A DNA stretch of 64,000 nt from contig NC_065531.1 in NCBI RefSeq assembly GCF_020184175.1, forward strand, positions 11,057,213 through 11,121,212, given 5' to 3'. This DNA comes from Aphis gossypii (Eukaryota; Arthropoda; Insecta; Hemiptera; Aphididae). Positions 1-9,657 of this stretch are shown piece by piece; the first letter of the stretch is position 1; each line of letters begins with the position of its first letter. The notes below the pieces were generated by a model. That model saw only the letters and a list, made by a program, of their open reading frames with translations. It searched no databases and had not been told where the DNA came from. The position numbers were made by a program, and so were the translations under genes.

Positions 1-604
1 GTTGTTAAGTTATTAAACGTTTCTAAGTTTTATGTCTTATGTAATACTAATATATTAATTTATTTGTACTGTAATAGGTACACCTGTTTAAAATTATTTA
101 TACCCAGTTTAAAATAAGTTCTTATTATCTTAGCTTCTTTTTATTTATTAATATGAAATATTTTAGAAATAGTAATGATGCTTTTTTACGCTATTTTGTC
201 TTAAAGGATTATGGTTGTTTAAAAAAAATGAGTTGTTAAATATTCATTAAAATACATAGATAAATTTTTTAGGCTCAAAAATGTAAAACAAATTATTACA
301 AACCGATCAAAGTAAAAAATTCTGATGTTTGAAGCTTGTCAAACATTAAAATAACTAATGAATATTAAATTGGTCAACAAAAATGCAATATATAGAACTA
401 AAAAAAATATATAAAATATCAATAAATTATAAGTTACCAATAAAATAACTAAGAACTTAACCACAAACTATAATTTAAAACATATAACTAATAAAAAAAA
501 AAAAAAATGAAATTGACAAAATTTTATAGATAGCAATATCTAATATGTCTAAAATTTAAAATTATGGGCCCCCTTTAAATTAAATTAATTATTAAAATGA
601 ATAC

Positions 605-1643
605 CATAAGCAGACTGTGTTGCTGCAGCTGTTTGATAGGAAGCTACATCATATGCGGTTGCAGCAGCTCGTGGTGTTGTATAAGTGGCCGGTGGTACAG
701 CATATCCAGCTTGAGGCGGGGGCTGATAACCAGTTGCAGTACTGAAACAATTTTTATGTTATAAGACTAGTTAAATTATTAAAATATTTAGACACAATAA
801 TAAAATATTACTTATCAATATCTGTTATCTATAGTCCATAACAGCAAGTTCCTTAATTATTTAAGCCCACTTTCCAAAAAATAAAGAATTCAGTCAAAAA
901 TCATGTATTAAGCATCATAGTTTTTTAGTTTTATTAAGACTAAAAAAGTCAACCACTAAGCTGCCTAAGTTAGAGGTCACTGTACATTCAACTATAAGCA
1001 TAAACATGGCAGTGACCTTAATTGTCAGAATTCACAAATGATCAACAACCAATTACAAAGTACTTAAACAAATCTGAAATTCACAAATGAATGTACCGAA
1101 CACAATAAAAATGGGCAAGGAAACAGGGATAAATATGAATGTAGGAACAGCTAAAATTACCAGTACCTAGCGCAGAATATGACAAGCGATTAAAAAAGAA
1201 CGAACATTTTTTTAGGGAATAGTTTATAATGTCTCAAATGAAAAGTGATGTCACTTCACAATCGAACCACTGGCCAGTCAAATATTTTACTTTATTCGTC
1301 TCTTCGTAAAAATACGTAACTCACAAAACCATTGGGGGTAGAAATTATTTTCGTTATACGTCATAAATTAATTTCACACCCACGAGCGAAAAATAATAAC
1401 TACTATATATTATAGTAGCACAGCAAAAAATATCACCATTTCATCACGACCTCGTGTGCGGTTAGGATGATTATTATTATTATAACCTAGTGCACACTGC
1501 ATTGAGTCAATTACAAAGACGGCGGTTTGGCAACTACAACCTAACTATTAGAACTACTATTCAGACCGCCAGCACTGTTCAAAATAAACTTACGCGTATT
1601 GGGTACCGCCATGTGTAAACCCAAAATAATTATTGGCGGCCAT
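605..1643 (-). CDS. Zfr: Zinc finger RNA-binding protein (ZFR / Zn72D), N-terminal part, truncated by window edge
   Basis: Two coding exons are visible on the minus strand. Exon 1 (1643 down to 1594) reads MAANNYFGFTHGGTQY plus two bases and ends at a GTAAGT donor. Exon 2 (741 down to 605) follows a TTTCAG acceptor and reads TATGYQPPPQAGYAVPPATY and onward, rich in Ala, Tyr, Pro and Thr. The first residues closely match the N-terminus of animal ZFR/Drosophila Zn72D as I recall it (M-A-x-x-N-Y-F-G-F-T-H-G-G-T-Q-Y), followed by the same low-complexity Ala/Tyr/Gln region. ZFR proteins carry C2H2 zinc fingers and a DZF domain and act in nuclear RNA processing; those parts must lie left of position 1. 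The exon 2 donor, GTATTC at 604-599, is non-optimal; reading through it would stop after six more residues, so splicing is the better reading. The intron is 742-1593. Confidence 0.85.
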
Positions 1644-1930
1644 TGGGATGAATCGATTTAACTCTAAATCGCCGGACAAAAACCAGAATAGGCGGCGGCT
1701 GAGGACGACGAACAGCAGCGGTTCAGCAGCAGCAAGAGCAGTGCATCACCGACGACCGTGTCTGTGATAATTGACACGCTACTTGAATGGCGATTGTGGA
1801 TGGTTGGCGTATTAATGATTGATTGAACGACTGACGAGTGTCGACGAAATAGGATCAAAGAGGCAACGTGAAAGAATCGTTGGTCGGCAACCGACATAAA
1901 ATGGCGTCACGTCTATCCGTCCGGCACCAC
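1644..1930 (-). promoter_or_regulatory. 5' UTR and probable promoter region of the ZFR gene
   Basis: The stretch directly upstream of the ZFR start codon (CCCAATGGCC on the minus strand) is clearly less AT-rich than its surroundings, with many CpG dinucleotides up to about 1930. It has no convincing protein-coding frame of its own; a 77-codon open frame on the minus strand shows no family resemblance. I infer the leader and core promoter lie here, but no TATA box or initiator could be fixed. Confidence 0.4.
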
Positions 1931-2946
1931 CGGCCCACAGTAGCGCTTGTTGTCAAGCCAATGCATCAGTGCTACCAATACCGTTCACAGTGCTGCTAAT
2001 CGTACATAACTTTTTTCTCCATGCAAGTCAAGGTCATCAATTCCATCAATTCCATATTTTCCAAAATCATGTTCACCACAATTATGAATTAAAGATAATA
2101 TATAGAAATTTTCAAAAAACAAACAATACAACAATAAATTATTTATTAGTATAAATAATATAAATTTGGTGATTCTTTTTATTTTAGTGCAATTTCAACT
2201 GTTAAATTTTCATTTTAGGAATATTTAACATAATACATAAAACTAAAACTAAGTAAACGTTACATTCGTAACGTATACATTCATAATATCGACATTATAC
2301 AATTTCAATATTTATAATCAAATAAAATTCAAATTTTGTATTGAGCTTACGTGTTGCTTTTGGTATTTAAATTATAAATTTAATGTTTTCTATTCAAACA
2401 TAGAAAGTAAAAATTAAATTTTTTAAAAACTAATTATTTACCTACATTTTGTAAGCAAACTAGCAAAAATATTGTCAATAAAAATAAAAATGTTTAGGTA
2501 TAACATAGAAACATTATATACGGTATAGTCGTACCTAACCTTACATAAGCCGTAAGGCATTACCACATAAATTAAATAAAGTTTTTTTTATAATCTGTAA
2601 AATTTACATAGTTGTGCCATACTTATCCGGCGCAATATGTAGGCAATCTGACTACATTGATGCGTATATTAAGAAAATTATAATAATCCAATAATTAAAA
2701 CTAAAGCCAGAATTTGATTACCTACCTAAAAAGTATGAAAAAATGCATAAAATGCCATAAAATTGTACTTAAAATTTTAAAAATATAGGAAGTTAAATTA
2801 CAAACAATTTATAGCTAAATAAATATGTAATGAAAACGTTTTCTAATCATTAAATCCAATATTTGTGTCCAATATTTTGAGTCCAATATTTGTTCAATGG
2901 TTTTGATATGTAGGGATATCTAATAAAATGGATGGTTGGGTGCTAT
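1931..2946. other. AT-rich spacer, no gene seen
   Basis: Low-complexity AT-rich sequence with short open frames only. The 61-codon frame at 1969-2154 has low-complexity composition and no recognisable domain. I see no RNA gene. Confidence 0.5.
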
Positions 2947-3127
2947 CATGGGCATCCCCAAACATTTTTCTAAGAGGGGGGGGGGTGCAAATTTTTTTTA
3001 TCTGAATACATAGGTAGACCTATTTTTAGAAGCTTATTTCTTAATGGGAATTTTACCGATTGCTGTGGTAATAACATTGTTCCAGGGGGACGAGTGCCCC
3101 GTCTTGCCCCCCTTGGGGACGCCCATG
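2947..3127. mobile_element. hAT-like MITE, 181 bp
   Basis: The ends form an inverted repeat: the left end reads CATGGGCATCCCCAA and the complement of the right end reads CATGGGCGTCCCCAA (14 of 15 match). The flanks GGTGCTAT (2939-2946) and GATGGTAT (3128-3135) agree at 6 of 8 positions, as expected of a decayed hAT 8-bp target duplication. A G-run follows the left end. There is no transposase, so this is a non-autonomous element. Its ends resemble those of the element at 49432-49604. Confidence 0.6.
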
Positions 3128-5272
3128 GATGGTATGTAACTATGTAAGAATCTTTGCTCCTTAAGTAAAAGTAATTCAACACGTCACTACATTGGATAAC
3201 TTAACAATCAATAATATTGTCAAATAAAACAGTTCAGTAGGTGATTGTTAGTTTAAATAATTTTAAATGCATAAAAACTTTTTTCGAGTTCCACAGATGT
3301 TATAAGCGTATATTTAAAATATGGAATGTTATCTTCGTTCATATCCTCCAGCAAGCCATCTTTTGATATTTCTTTTCCTTCAAAAACTTTTGAAATAATT
3401 TTCATCCACTATTTTTATGTAAATTAGCTAATAATTTATTTTGAATTAACATCCAAAAATATTACATGCTATACTTCAATTTTATTTTTCTCTTCCTCTA
3501 TAACTTGTACAGTATTAGTAAGGTATTTTTTTGAAGATTCCAACCGTGTTATTGAATTTGGTTGTGGCACAAAGATTAATTTGGTATAAATTACATTACG
3601 GACTTGTGATATGTGATAATATAAACCGATTATCACTGGCTGACGTGGTAAACGGATTACGGTTTTAGATGATAGACAATATACGTCATTTTCTTTATTA
3701 TCTATACGGAATATGGATACATATTAAATATAATCTTGGGACAAAATTGTCTTTAAAGGAGAGAGAGAGGTGTTTGGACTCCATCGACCCTCCCCCTACT
3801 TAAGTCCCTAATAATATGATCAGACTTTAAATATTTAAGCAACAATAATGCAAAAATACCCACAAAAATTAGAAACAAATCATAAAATGCATTAAAATAC
3901 TTAAAGTAGTTGAAAAGAAATATTTTAACACATTTTTTTTCTTTTAAAATATTATGATCTATTTACAGTGTAAATTTTACACTATTAATATTTATACTAT
4001 AGTCTCTAATAATACTAACAAAAAATTAAAAGATGCTAAACTTTTTATTTTAAAGCATATTATTAGTGTACGGTTATTATTAAAATGGCACAATCGATAT
4101 CTCGTGTGTGAAGTTGGGTTACAAAATAAATCATAATTTTTTTAAATTAAGCACCTAGCTAACTGTTAATTAAATTATGAAATTAAACATTTCACCCAAC
4201 TTTTTATTATAAATGAAGTACCTAAAGATGCCAATGAAATTTATATTATTTTCACCGATATAATAATGATTGTATTTTTGTAAGCTAGAAAAATAAATTC
4301 AAAATAAAACAATTAAAATATTATAAATAATTACGTTTTACAATTTATCTATGGTTAATAATGTAAAAACACATTACCTATCAAAACACATAATAAACAA
4401 AACTAATCCTGATTTTGATTTTTTTTCATAACATTGAATTATAATAACACAAATTATGCTAATTAATTCATAAAAATACCTATAACATAATAACACGATT
4501 CAAAATTAGAAGAAGCAACCAGGAATACGTTTTTCCAGTCTCTTCTAATAGTACGTTCCTGGTTCCTAATAAATAATTAGGTATTTATATTTTCAAGACT
4601 GTATTTTTAAGTATCTATACATAACATAAATTATTTTTGTAAACATGCAAGCTTAGTTTTAAAATACATATGACAATCCTTACTCCGCGAATAATGTAAA
4701 ATGAAAAATACACGAAAACGGTGAGCATCAGGTGTATCAAGACTCCCTATTGATTGTACATATTAATATTTTAAAAGTATACTTAAGTAGTAAATTTTAA
4801 CCCTTTTCAATGGATATGCAGTTCAAATGTTTAAATTGGTACGACTTTCCTACCCCCATAAAATCAAACTTTCAAAGCCAAAAATACGTTTATCGAGACA
4901 TCATATTATATTATAGTTATCACTAATCATTATAAGATTTTCGAAACTTTTTTTTATGCATTTAATAATGATTTTTTTTTTTATATATTGCAATAGACAT
5001 AAAGATGATTAATGACTTAGAGCATTTTGTATATTTATCTCGCGCATATATCTTAAATTACAATGCGAACTATAAATACATTTGTTTCATGATTCCTCAA
5101 GTTTAAATCTGTAATATTATGTTACATTTTTACATTTTTATGTAAAACCCATGATAAAAATTTTAAATGTAATAATTCTATAGCTACTAACCTATCACCG
5201 TTTTCTTGTTTAACGATGTAATAACACATATAGGTACCTTTTTTCTTCAGATCATAACTGACGACGCGTGAC
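3128..5272. other. AT-rich spacer with an interleaved inverted-repeat pair
   Basis: No gene is supported. The only structured part is 4505-4564, where two short inverted repeats are interleaved (ATTAGAAGA 4505 / TCTTCTAAT 4541 and AACCAGGAA 4517 / TTCCTGGTT 4556). The 60-codon frame at 3954-4136 is AT-driven and has no recognisable domain. Confidence 0.45.
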
Positions 5273-5536
5273 CAGTGTTGAATCCAGACAATTTCTCTGG
5301 GGAGCTCACTGAATGGTGATATAGTCAGTAGATAATTCCTATACTGGCAATACGATATAAAAACATTGATATAAATAAATTATATTTTATTGAACACCAT
5401 TAGGTGCGGTAATCGTAACGAGTATTGTGCATTTAATAAATAAGTACATTTTGTTGAAAGTTGTATTTTTCAGGGGGTGTGAAAGAAATTTCAGGAGGGT
5501 CATTCGCCCCCTGAAGGATACCTGGATTCAACACTG
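5273..5536. mobile_element. hAT-like MITE, 264 bp
   Basis: The element is bounded by perfect 15-bp terminal inverted repeats, CAGTGTTGAATCCAG at 5273-5287 and its exact complement at 5522-5536. It is flanked by the near-perfect 8-bp duplication CGCGTGAC (5265-5272) / CGCGTGAT (5537-5544). CAGTG ends with an 8-bp duplication are typical of hAT transposons. The interior has no coding frame. Confidence 0.85.
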
Positions 5537-5889
5537 CGCGTGATGCCGTGGTAAAGCTTTCGCAATACCATAATATACATATTTATTATATTATTATTTG
5601 ATATTGATTTATCATATTAATAAAGTATGAACATAATATCATCATATTAATGAACTTATATATTATAGCTTAATGTTATTAGATACTTTTAGTTTTTAAA
5701 CTATAATCAAGATCAGGTACAGTCGTACAGATTATAATGTTATTAATTTAATGTAAGATGTTCAAATAATATTAAACCATTAGATAATTATAAATACTAG
5801 ATAAAAAAAAATAATATAAATAAATTCGGCGGCTATATCACAGAATAGGTATATGGCCATACTAGGTATATATTTATTATAATACATTG

Positions 5890-6140
5890 CAGTGTTTCCC
5901 AACCTTTTTTTACTCAACGCCCCTTTAGATTTAAAAAATCTCATACCACCCCCCCCCTCAATAAATTTTTTCAAAAAATTTACATTTTAGTTTTTAATAA
6001 GCTATTTAATTAAAGAAAAAATATAATTTAACATTTTAATGCTACAATTTAGTTAATTTTATATTTAAATACCTACTAATAATATGAATATTAATAACAT
6101 AAATGATAGATGAGTGCCCCCCTTGGCCCCTTAGCGCCCC
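5890..6140. repeat. hAT-like terminal fragment with C-rich tracts
   Basis: CAGTGTTTCCCAACC at 5890 resembles the hAT MITE ends at 22907 and 62588. C-rich tracts follow near 5946-5957 and 6116-6140. No matching complementary end was found, so this is either a truncated copy or one whose far end has diverged. Confidence 0.4.
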
Positions 6141-6202
6141 CTTCAAAATAAAAATGCCCACAGATAATTTAATATAGCCGTGGATCATAGAATATATTAA
6201 AC

Positions 6203-6229
6203 CACGGTTTAAGTATATCTTAAACCGTG
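6203..6229. repeat. Perfect 11-bp hairpin
   Basis: CACGGTTTAAG (6203-6213), loop TATAT, CTTAAACCGTG (6219-6229). It lies about 320 bp upstream of the POLR3K start codon. It may be a cruciform remnant of a mobile element; no function is claimed. Confidence 0.5.
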
Positions 6230-6552
6230 TATTAAACACGCCATAGTTGAGGTGTGATAGGATATCACGAACAAATGAAAATATTGTTATCTATATTGTT
6301 ATCTTATCAGTGAGTGATATAAACTGTTTTTATTTTACAATTGTCTGCCGCATGAAAATTAGAATATTATTATACTTGATTATAGTTTTCATAGTCTGCT
6401 GTCTGGTAGGTACCTACTAGCATTAGTAAATTACTTTTACTCACATAAGAATATATAAATTTTGTAGTGTGTAATGTGTTAAACAACTACTGTGTATTTA
6501 GTGTGTACAGTTTTATTTGAATTTTTATAAAATTAAATTCTCTCTTTTCAAA

Positions 6553-8831
6553 ATGAGCAGCAAAGTGGTAAATGAGAGTAGTATGTTCTATATTGATTTT
6601 TGTCCAAACTGTTCAAACATTCTTCATTTGGACGAGTATATGGGCGAGATGAGACAAAAATGTCAAGTATGCCCATACTTCTCAGCAATCAAAAACATCA
6701 TGCTTGCTTCCCGATCGTTTTACAAACTAAAAGTAAAACTATTCGTTATTATCATCAAAAAATACAGCACAGTCGAGTCTCGATTACTCGAATTTCGAGG
6801 GAGGTAAAAATTAATTCGACTTATGTATTTTTCGAGTTACAAATATTACATTGAGTGATTAAGAATTCCTTAGGAACAAAAAGAAATTTGAGTTATCGAG
6901 ACTCGACTGTAAATTATATTTATTGTCTTTTCATATGTACGACATACTGATGATTCTCATGAAATCACTTAATACTAAAATATGAAAAATGTTATTTAGT
7001 TTAACAGATTGTATAGGTTAGTTAGTATTCATGGTTTAAAGTTTTATTGAAAAATCAAGCAAGGTTTGATTCAATGTAAAGTGTATCACTACTGAATTCT
7101 AAATTATCGATAAATTACCCATTCCTAAACTATTATTGAGCAAGAGATTAACAGATTTAAAATCTTAGTCTCATTTTAATGATCTCTTATTACTTTAATC
7201 CCATACATATCAACAAATTAATTCAAAAAATAATAATATACCAACGACTTTAACCCATAAAAAATGTCTTGCTGATCTAGAATTTGTAACAATTTTTATA
7301 CACTCTAGATAGGTACTCTTGCAAGTATAATTAATTTCAGTTAATTACTGCATTGTTAATTTTTATCAATTATTTTTTACTGTGATTTAAAAATAGAATG
7401 TCTGTTCCATTTGATTTTCTTAAAAATATATTATAAAAAAACCATGAAATTTTTAAAAATAAAACCGTAATAATTTATATTTTATTGATTTTTTTTTATA
7501 TTAAAATCTTTTTTTTTATTCATAATAAAATATTACTATATTTATAATATAGCAACAATTATATATATATATATATGCATAATATAATTACAAATTAAAC
7601 AAAATTTGTTATACAATTTAATTTAATTTATGTTTGATATTAATGTTTTTTATTTAATATTAAGTTATTGATCCATGACTATGAAATTGTGATATTAGTA
7701 TATAATGTATTTACTATATTTATATTTTATAAGATTACCATTCTTCTCCATGTAATTATGTATTATAGTTATTACTATTAAAATATTTCCAGTCAAGAGT
7801 AGTGCAATTACTATGTATATGATACTTCTCTTCAAATCATTTAATTAATTATTAATTTATAATGTAATCTTAGTAGGTTGGTTACCAGCAAGTTGGTTTG
7901 GTATTCAAATAATTTTTTTTTCAGTTGAAATTTAAATTTAAGTTTTACCTTTTACGTTTAGATGGCAATGCCAAAGATAAGTACTATACGCTGAATGCGC
8001 CTACAGAGTGCATCCTCCTGCTTCTCTCTGTTATCGAAACTGATTTCCCCATGGCAGACATTTGGGGTTGAGCAGAAAAACTGATTCTGGTCGCCACTCT
8101 CTCGGCATATTTAGTATAGTGTTTAAAACAGGCATGTCAAATATTAATTATCAACTAGGCCAAAATATAGAACAAAATACTGTGAGCCACACAAAAAAAA
8201 ACCTCTAAATAAAATATTCTATACCAACTGCTGAGAAATATATAATATACAAAATATTACATTATATTATAAAATATATATCTCTAACAGTTGCAACACA
8301 AAACAAAAATCATATATATTTATTTTATAATTTTTACTTTCACTTAACTTTCCAATATAATAGGTGATCCACAGGCTACAAAGCAAGACAAGAGCTATGT
8401 ATGTAACATGCCTGGTCCAGAAACTGATAAGATATTTTACCAAGTCCTCAACTCAATCAAATATCTTCAAATCATTGTTAACCAATATTCAATGATTGTC
8501 ATTGAACCAATTTCTCATTAGAATATTATTTAATTATAAATGCATTTACATTTTTTTTTTGTTTTAAGCTAAGTTTTAAAAGAAAAAACTATTATTTTAT
8601 TTTACATATAATTTTTTTCAATGTTATTAAATAATTTGTATTATTTTTTAGGAAATAGATTCAGTTTTAGGAGGCAAAGCAGCGTGGGAAAATGTAGATT
8701 CAATTGATGTAGTTTGTAATACATGTAATCATGGCAGAGCATACTTTTTACAAGTTCAAACTAGATCAGCAGATGAACCTATGACTGTTTTCTATAAATG
8801 CTGCAACTGTGGACATAGATGGCGAGAATAA
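6553..8831 (+). CDS. POLR3K: RNA polymerase III subunit RPC10/RPC11 (POLR3K)
   Basis: There are two coding exons, 6553-6732 (60 codons, donor GTAAAA) and 8652-8831 (59 codons plus TAA, acceptor TTTTTTAG), in phase 0, giving 119 aa. The N-terminal zinc ribbon has CPNC (17-20) and CQVC (37-40). The exon junction reads FYKLK / EIDSVLGG, matching the YPKLKEVDDVLGG stretch of human POLR3K. The C-terminal TFIIS-like zinc ribbon has CNTC, QTRSADEPMT with the acidic pair that supports transcript cleavage, then FYKCCNCGHRWRE. This subunit carries RNA cleavage and termination activity of nuclear RNA polymerase III. The start at 6553 (CAAAATG context) gives ten residues more than a start at 6583 (MFYIDFCPNC), which would better match the 108-aa human protein; either is possible. 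The 1.9-kb intron contains two MITEs. Confidence 0.95.
6770..6909. mobile_element. pogo/Tigger-like MITE, 140 bp, in the POLR3K intron
   Basis: The left end reads CAGTCGAGTCTCGATTA and the complement of the right end CAGTCGAGTCTCGATAA (16 of 17 match). The sequence resembles the ends of the decayed pogo copy at 12764 and the element at 63345. The expected TA target duplication is kept on the right (TA at 6910) but mutated to CA on the left. It begins 37 bp after the exon 1 donor. Confidence 0.65.
8129..8414. mobile_element. hAT-like MITE, 286 bp, in the POLR3K intron
   Basis: The left end reads CAGGCATGTCAAA and the complement of the right end CAGGCATGTTACA. The flanks GTTTAAAA / GTCCAGAA match only 5 of 8, so the target duplication is weak. 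It contains GAGCCACAC, reminiscent of the GCGGGCCAC motif in the element at 50947. Confidence 0.5.
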
Positions 8832-8917
8832 TTGACAAAATAATATACATATTATTACTTTTTTTATAATTTAGATTTAAGAAAAATACTTAATTAATAT
8901 ATGTTATAATATATTAA

Positions 8918-8923
8918 AATAAA
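8918..8923 (+). terminator. Candidate POLR3K polyadenylation signal
   Basis: AATAAA lies 87 bp after the POLR3K stop codon in an AT-rich 3' flank. In such AT-rich DNA the hexamer also occurs by chance, so this rests mainly on position. Confidence 0.35.
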
Positions 8924-9657
8924 TAACAAAGAGTTCATAATTTTAAAATCAAATTTTTATTCTATAATAATTCTTTTATAGTTAAAAGTTTAAAACACTA
9001 AATAATTGTTGTTTTAATAGCAACAATCAAAAGAAAAGAAAAAAATTTTATTTACAAAGAAAATGTACATCGGAGTGTCTACTTAAGAGCTATAATTATT
9101 GTATTCGTTCAAGCTGAGTGCAAAATATGGAAATAAAAATAATCAAATAAGTAATAACTATAAAAAGTAACTTATGACAGCTCTACAATTATATATTCAA
9201 ACAATTAATTTGATTTAAAAATAATTATAATAAAGGGACTTCATACCAGTTTTTACATGTATATGTTTTAAAACACTTATATTTACATTTATATTCAAAA
9301 TAATTATTAAATAGTAAATATTATGTTAATGTACTTCTATAAAAAATAACATAATTGTACCGATCATAAGTTTACTATATTATAATGATAGAGATAACAA
9401 CCATTGTATAACATCTTCTAAGGAAATCAGTCTCACATTTTACTATGATCCTTGTGCATTGTCGAAAATATTATAAATACCAACAATACGACAACATAGA
9501 TTTAGCCCACTTTGGTGCTTATTATATTTCATTATAAATTAAGTTGTTAAAGCTAAAATGAATTAAACAAATTAATAAGAATATTAAAATTAATATATTT
9601 AAAATAAATATAAGACTAGAATGGTTTACACCACATGTCACGGTAATTTTAAAAGCC
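8924..9657. other. Convergent 3' flanks of POLR3K and the IAP gene
   Basis: No coding frame is supported; the stretch probably holds the IAP 3' UTR. A minus-strand AATAAA (TTTATT at 9047-9052) could be its polyadenylation signal. The 63-codon minus frame starting at 9713 is an overlapping shadow of the RING exon. Confidence 0.4.

Noticed and set aside
6600..6854. 84-codon frame overlapping POLR3K
   Set aside because: Shifted reading of POLR3K exon 1 and its intron; the zinc-ribbon frame explains the DNA.
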